A stretch of 7,598 bases of DNA from Lentisphaerota bacterium (GTDB lineage Bacteria; Verrucomicrobiota; Kiritimatiellia; JAAZAB01). A model generated the notes under the pieces. That model searched no databases, was not told the origin of the DNA, and was given only the letters and a program-made list of their open reading frames with translations. Location of the stretch: NCBI GenBank assembly GCA_020201415.1, contig JAIVGW010000044.1:1-7598 (forward strand), given 5' to 3'. Below, piece after piece: positions 5,715 to 7,598 of the stretch; position 1 is the first letter of the stretch; every line of letters starts with the position of its first letter. A program made the translations under genes and the position numbers.

Positions 5715-6845
5715 ATGCAGGCACGTGAACGCATATTGGCAACATTGTCTTTCGGGCAGCCTGATCGAATCCCTTTACGGCCCGGGAGTGCCCGTAAATC
5801 CACTTTGGAAAAATGGCACGCCACCGGCCTGGATCCTGCGGTTAAGGATTACAATCTGGAAGCTTACCGTCAGGCGGGTGGCCAACTGCCCTGGTCTGAG
5901 CCCGGTGTCAAATCCTTCTACGCCAAAGAGAGGATGATCCCGGAATTCGAGGAAGCGGTACTGGAGGAAAAACCTAATTCACGAGTGGTGCGCGATTGGA
6001 AAGGCAACATCTGTGAAATCGGCAAAGAATTCAATCCGGAATATCTGCGCAATGCGGTGGATTTTGTCACACGCCGCTGGATCAAGTGTCCGGTGGAAAA
6101 CCGCGCGGATTGGGCCGACATGCAAAAAAGGTATGATGCATCAGCGCCGCAGCGTCTGCCGCCGGATGCCGCGGAACTGGGTCAGAGTCTTAAGGATCGG
6201 ACGGGATTCTTGGAACTGCATTTCTCCGGCCCTTTCTGGCAGTTGCGTGAGTGGGTCGGGTTTGAAAACCTGTGTACGATGTTTTATGACGATCCGGTGC
6301 TGGTGCGCGAGATGATCGTTTTCTGGGAGAATTATATCGCCGCCCTGCTGCAACGCGTCTTGGAGAATGTTGTGCCGGATTGCGTGCATTTTTCCGAGGA
6401 TATGGCCTACAAGGGCTTTTCCATGATCTCGCCGGCCATGACGCGCGAATTCCTGCTGCCGACCTGGAAGCGCTGGGGTGAAATGGTCCGTGGTGCGGGC
6501 GTGCCGCTGTATGCCATGGATTCAGATGGTTTCATTGGCGAATTGATTCCGCTGTGGATTGAAGCCGGGATTAATGTCTGCGATCCGATCGAGGTGGCTG
6601 CCGGTAACGACTTGAACGAATTCCGTAAGCAATTCGGTCGGAACATGGCCTACCGCGGCGGCGTGGACAAGCGCGCCATGGCCAAGGGCGGACAGGTGAT
6701 TGAAGCGGAAATTGCCCGGTTGAAGCCGGTCATGGATGCCGGCGGTTATCTGCCCAGTTGTGATCATGGCGTGCCGGCGGATATTGCCTGGCCTGACTAT
6801 GTTCATTATGTCCGTACTCTGGCGCGGGCCACCGGCTGGTTGTAA
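5715..6845 (+). CDS. Uroporphyrinogen decarboxylase-superfamily protein (not HemE), methyltransferase-like
   Basis: 376-residue cytoplasmic TIM-barrel protein of the UroD/MtaA superfamily (PF01208). It opens with MQARERILATLSFGQPDRIP, the usual start of the family. Further subfamily marks are HFSEDMAYKG (225-234) with ISP after it, AMDSDGFIGELIPLWIEAGI (267-286), DPIEVAAGND (290-299), YRGGVDKRAMAKG (313-325) and GGYLPSCDHGVP (343-354). It is not the haem enzyme: the RQAGRY substrate motif of HemE is absent. The His-x-Cys zinc site of methanogen MtaA-type corrinoid methyltransferases is not obvious either; C349, D350 and H351 near the C-terminus are the only candidates of that kind. Such proteins are numerous in Lentisphaerae/Planctomycetes-type genomes, often next to AraC regulators, and have no firm role. 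A demethylation or decarboxylation role in carbohydrate or methyl-compound catabolism is inference. It is a single gene, divergent from the AraC remnant, with strong translation signals. Confidence 0.88.
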   Translation: MQARERILATLSFGQPDRIPLRPGSARKSTLEKWHATGLDPAVKDYNLEAYRQAGGQLPWSEPGVKSFYAKERMIPEFEEAVLEEKPNSRVVRDWKGNICEIGKEFNPEYLRNAVDFVTRRWIKCPVENRADWADMQKRYDASAPQRLPPDAAELGQSLKDRTGFLELHFSGPFWQLREWVGFENLCTMFYDDPVLVREMIVFWENYIAALLQRVLENVVPDCVHFSEDMAYKGFSMISPAMTREFLLPTWKRWGEMVRGAGVPLYAMDSDGFIGELIPLWIEAGINVCDPIEVAAGNDLNEFRKQFGRNMAYRGGVDKRAMAKGGQVIEAEIARLKPVMDAGGYLPSCDHGVPADIAWPDYVHYVRTLARATGWL

Positions 6846-6867
6846 TTGTCCGTCAATCTGTATAGCC

Positions 6868-6901
6868 GGTTGACTACACGGTTCGAGGGTCTCGACCAAC
6901 C
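6868..6901 (+). terminator. Weak hairpin after the UroD-like gene (possible terminator)
   Basis: GGTTG (6868-6872) can pair with CAACC (6897-6901), and inside it TCGAG (6883-6887) with CTCGA (6891-6895) around a GGT loop. A 10-nt bulge and the lack of a T-run make this a poor intrinsic terminator. It is the only candidate between the UroD-like stop and hisF. Confidence 0.25.
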
Positions 6902-6940
6902 TGCTTCACTGTTCCCGTGTTTATAATCCGGCAATCGCAG

Positions 6941-6968
6941 AATTACAGCGTAATTTCATTGCTGAAAT
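6941..6968. repeat. Two adjoining inverted repeats in the hisF promoter region
   Basis: AATTA-cagcg-TAATT (6941-6955) and ATTTCA-ttgc-TGAAAT (6953-6968) are exact inverted repeats sharing 3 nt. They fill the place where a -35 box would be, directly before the extended -10, and so could be a regulator site. Confidence 0.4.
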
Positions 6969-6976
6969 GTTATAAT
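6968..6976 (+). promoter_or_regulatory. Extended -10 promoter of hisF
   Basis: TGTTATAAT is a perfect TGnTATAAT element. No good -35 lies 16-18 nt upstream (the region reads GCGTAA), which is usual for extended -10 promoters. Transcription would start near 6983, leaving a leader of about 100 nt before hisF. Confidence 0.6.
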
Positions 6977-6984
6977 GCGTCATC

Positions 6985-7059
6985 GCCGGGGGCTCCGCCG
7001 GCCGTCGCGGGACTGACCGCTGCCCCCATCAAATATGCAGTTGCGGCTCAATCCGCCGC
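6985..7059 (+). other. Structured leader of hisF
   Basis: GGGGGC (6988-6993) can pair with GCCCCC (7022-7027); alternatively GCCGG (6985-6989) pairs with CCGGC (6998-7002), and the two choices exclude each other. A second hairpin, GCGGC (7043-7047) with GCCGC (7055-7059), ends 8 nt before the ribosome site AGGAGA (7068-7073). No His-rich leader peptide or T-run was found, so a classical attenuator is not supported. Confidence 0.35.
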
Positions 7060-7081
7060 TTGATTACAGGAGACATTAGCC

Positions 7082-7598
7082 ATGCAACAACCGGTGAGAA
7101 TTATGCCCTGCCTGGATATGCGCGATGGACGCGTGGTCAAGGGGGTGCACTTTGTTGATATCCGGGATGCCGGCGATCCTGAGGCCTGCGCCGAAGCCTA
7201 TTGCCGGGCCGGCGCGGACGAGCTGGCCATGCTGGACATCACCGCCACCGTGGAAGGCCGGGAGACCATGCTGGAAGTGGTGCGCCGGGTGTCACGGGTG
7301 ACGACGGTTCCCTTCACCGTGGGCGGCGGAATAGTGGATGTTGACCGGGCGGGCGCCGTGATCGAGGCCGGCGCGGATAAGGTTTCCGTAAGCAGTGCCG
7401 CCTATCGAAGGCCTGAACTGATCGAAGAGATGGTTTCAGCCCTGGGCGCGGAACGCGTCACCGTGGCGATAGATGTTGACCGAAATCCCGTGCTGTCGTC
7501 CGGTTACGAGGTTTTTATCGACGGCGGGCGCACCGCCACCGGCACCGACGCCCTGGAGTGGGCGCGGCGTATTGCCGGGTATGGTGTTCAATCTATCC
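7082..7598 (+). CDS. hisF: HisF, cyclase subunit of imidazole glycerol phosphate synthase (3' truncated by window)
   Basis: Makes imidazole glycerol phosphate and AICAR from PRFAR and ammonia supplied by HisH, the fifth step of histidine biosynthesis and a link to purine synthesis. The first 172 residues of a ~250-residue (beta/alpha)8 barrel are present. Visible motifs are RIMPCLDMRDGRVVKGVHF, RDAGDP, DELAMLDITA, PFTVGGGI (a phosphate-binding loop), GADKVSVSSAA and VTVAIDVDR. The two catalytic aspartates are D12 and D131, matching D11 and D130 of the Thermotoga enzyme. The ATG at 7082 has AGGAGA 8 nt upstream. The gene has its own promoter, and no other his gene precedes it within the window; hisH, hisA or hisI could follow downstream. 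Identification is firm; the frame remains open at the window end. Confidence 0.96.
   Translation, partial: MQQPVRIMPCLDMRDGRVVKGVHFVDIRDAGDPEACAEAYCRAGADELAMLDITATVEGRETMLEVVRRVSRVTTVPFTVGGGIVDVDRAGAVIEAGADKVSVSSAAYRRPELIEEMVSALGAERVTVAIDVDRNPVLSSGYEVFIDGGRTATGTDALEWARRIAGYGVQSI

Noticed and set aside
5715..6845. Calling the UroD-like gene hemE
   Set aside because: The RQAGRY substrate motif of uroporphyrinogen decarboxylase is absent, and the protein fits a different superfamily branch.
6879..6901. tRNA-like T-arm (GGTTCGA) after the UroD-like gene
   Set aside because: The bases flanking TTCGA do not form the 5-bp T stem, and no acceptor or anticodon arm can be built around it.
6922..6927. 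Second TATAAT at 6922 as a hisF promoter
   Set aside because: It has neither a -35 box at 16-18 nt nor a TGn extension, so the TGTTATAAT at 6968-6976 is the better choice.

Overview
The window looks like chromosomal DNA from a GC-rich, Gram-negative bacterium. It carries the inner- and outer-membrane parts of a tripartite efflux pump and a heptosyltransferase-type gene for lipopolysaccharide core. A divergent AraC-type regulator / uroporphyrinogen-decarboxylase-like pair is a pattern I associate with the Planctomycetes-Verrucomicrobia-Lentisphaerae/Kiritimatiellota group. That placement is inference; no marker gene proves it.

Layout. (1) 1-2750, plus strand: the 3' part of an RND transporter (HAE1/AcrB-like) whose stop overlaps the start of a TolC-family outer membrane channel by 11 nt, so this is a translationally coupled efflux operon. 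The periplasmic adaptor is probably upstream of the window. (2) 2778-3498, minus strand: a convergent gene for a small secreted protein very rich in Gln, Arg and Glu, ending in a clear hairpin-plus-T-run terminator. (3) 3625-4683, minus strand: a GT9-family (WaaC-like) glycosyltransferase with its own candidate promoter and a 23-nt dyad at the expected transcription start. (4) 4838-5575, minus strand: an AraC-family regulator whose DNA-binding domain is broken by an internal, out-of-frame deletion. (5) 5715-6845, plus strand: a UroD-superfamily protein that is not HemE, divergent from the AraC gene. A 27-nt palindrome sits between the two promoters. (6) 6846-7081: a 236-nt intergenic region with a TGnTATAAT promoter, inverted repeats and a structured leader. 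(7) 7082-end: the 5' part of hisF.

The genes form several independent units: efflux, envelope stress/unknown, LPS core, a regulated catabolic-type module, and histidine biosynthesis. I see no rRNA, tRNA, CRISPR array, insertion sequence or phage gene. No wholly new system stands out. The most notable items are the deletion-scarred AraC regulator next to an intact operator-like palindrome and target gene, the dyad elements at the GT9 and hisF promoters, and the unrecognised Q/R/E-rich secreted protein.
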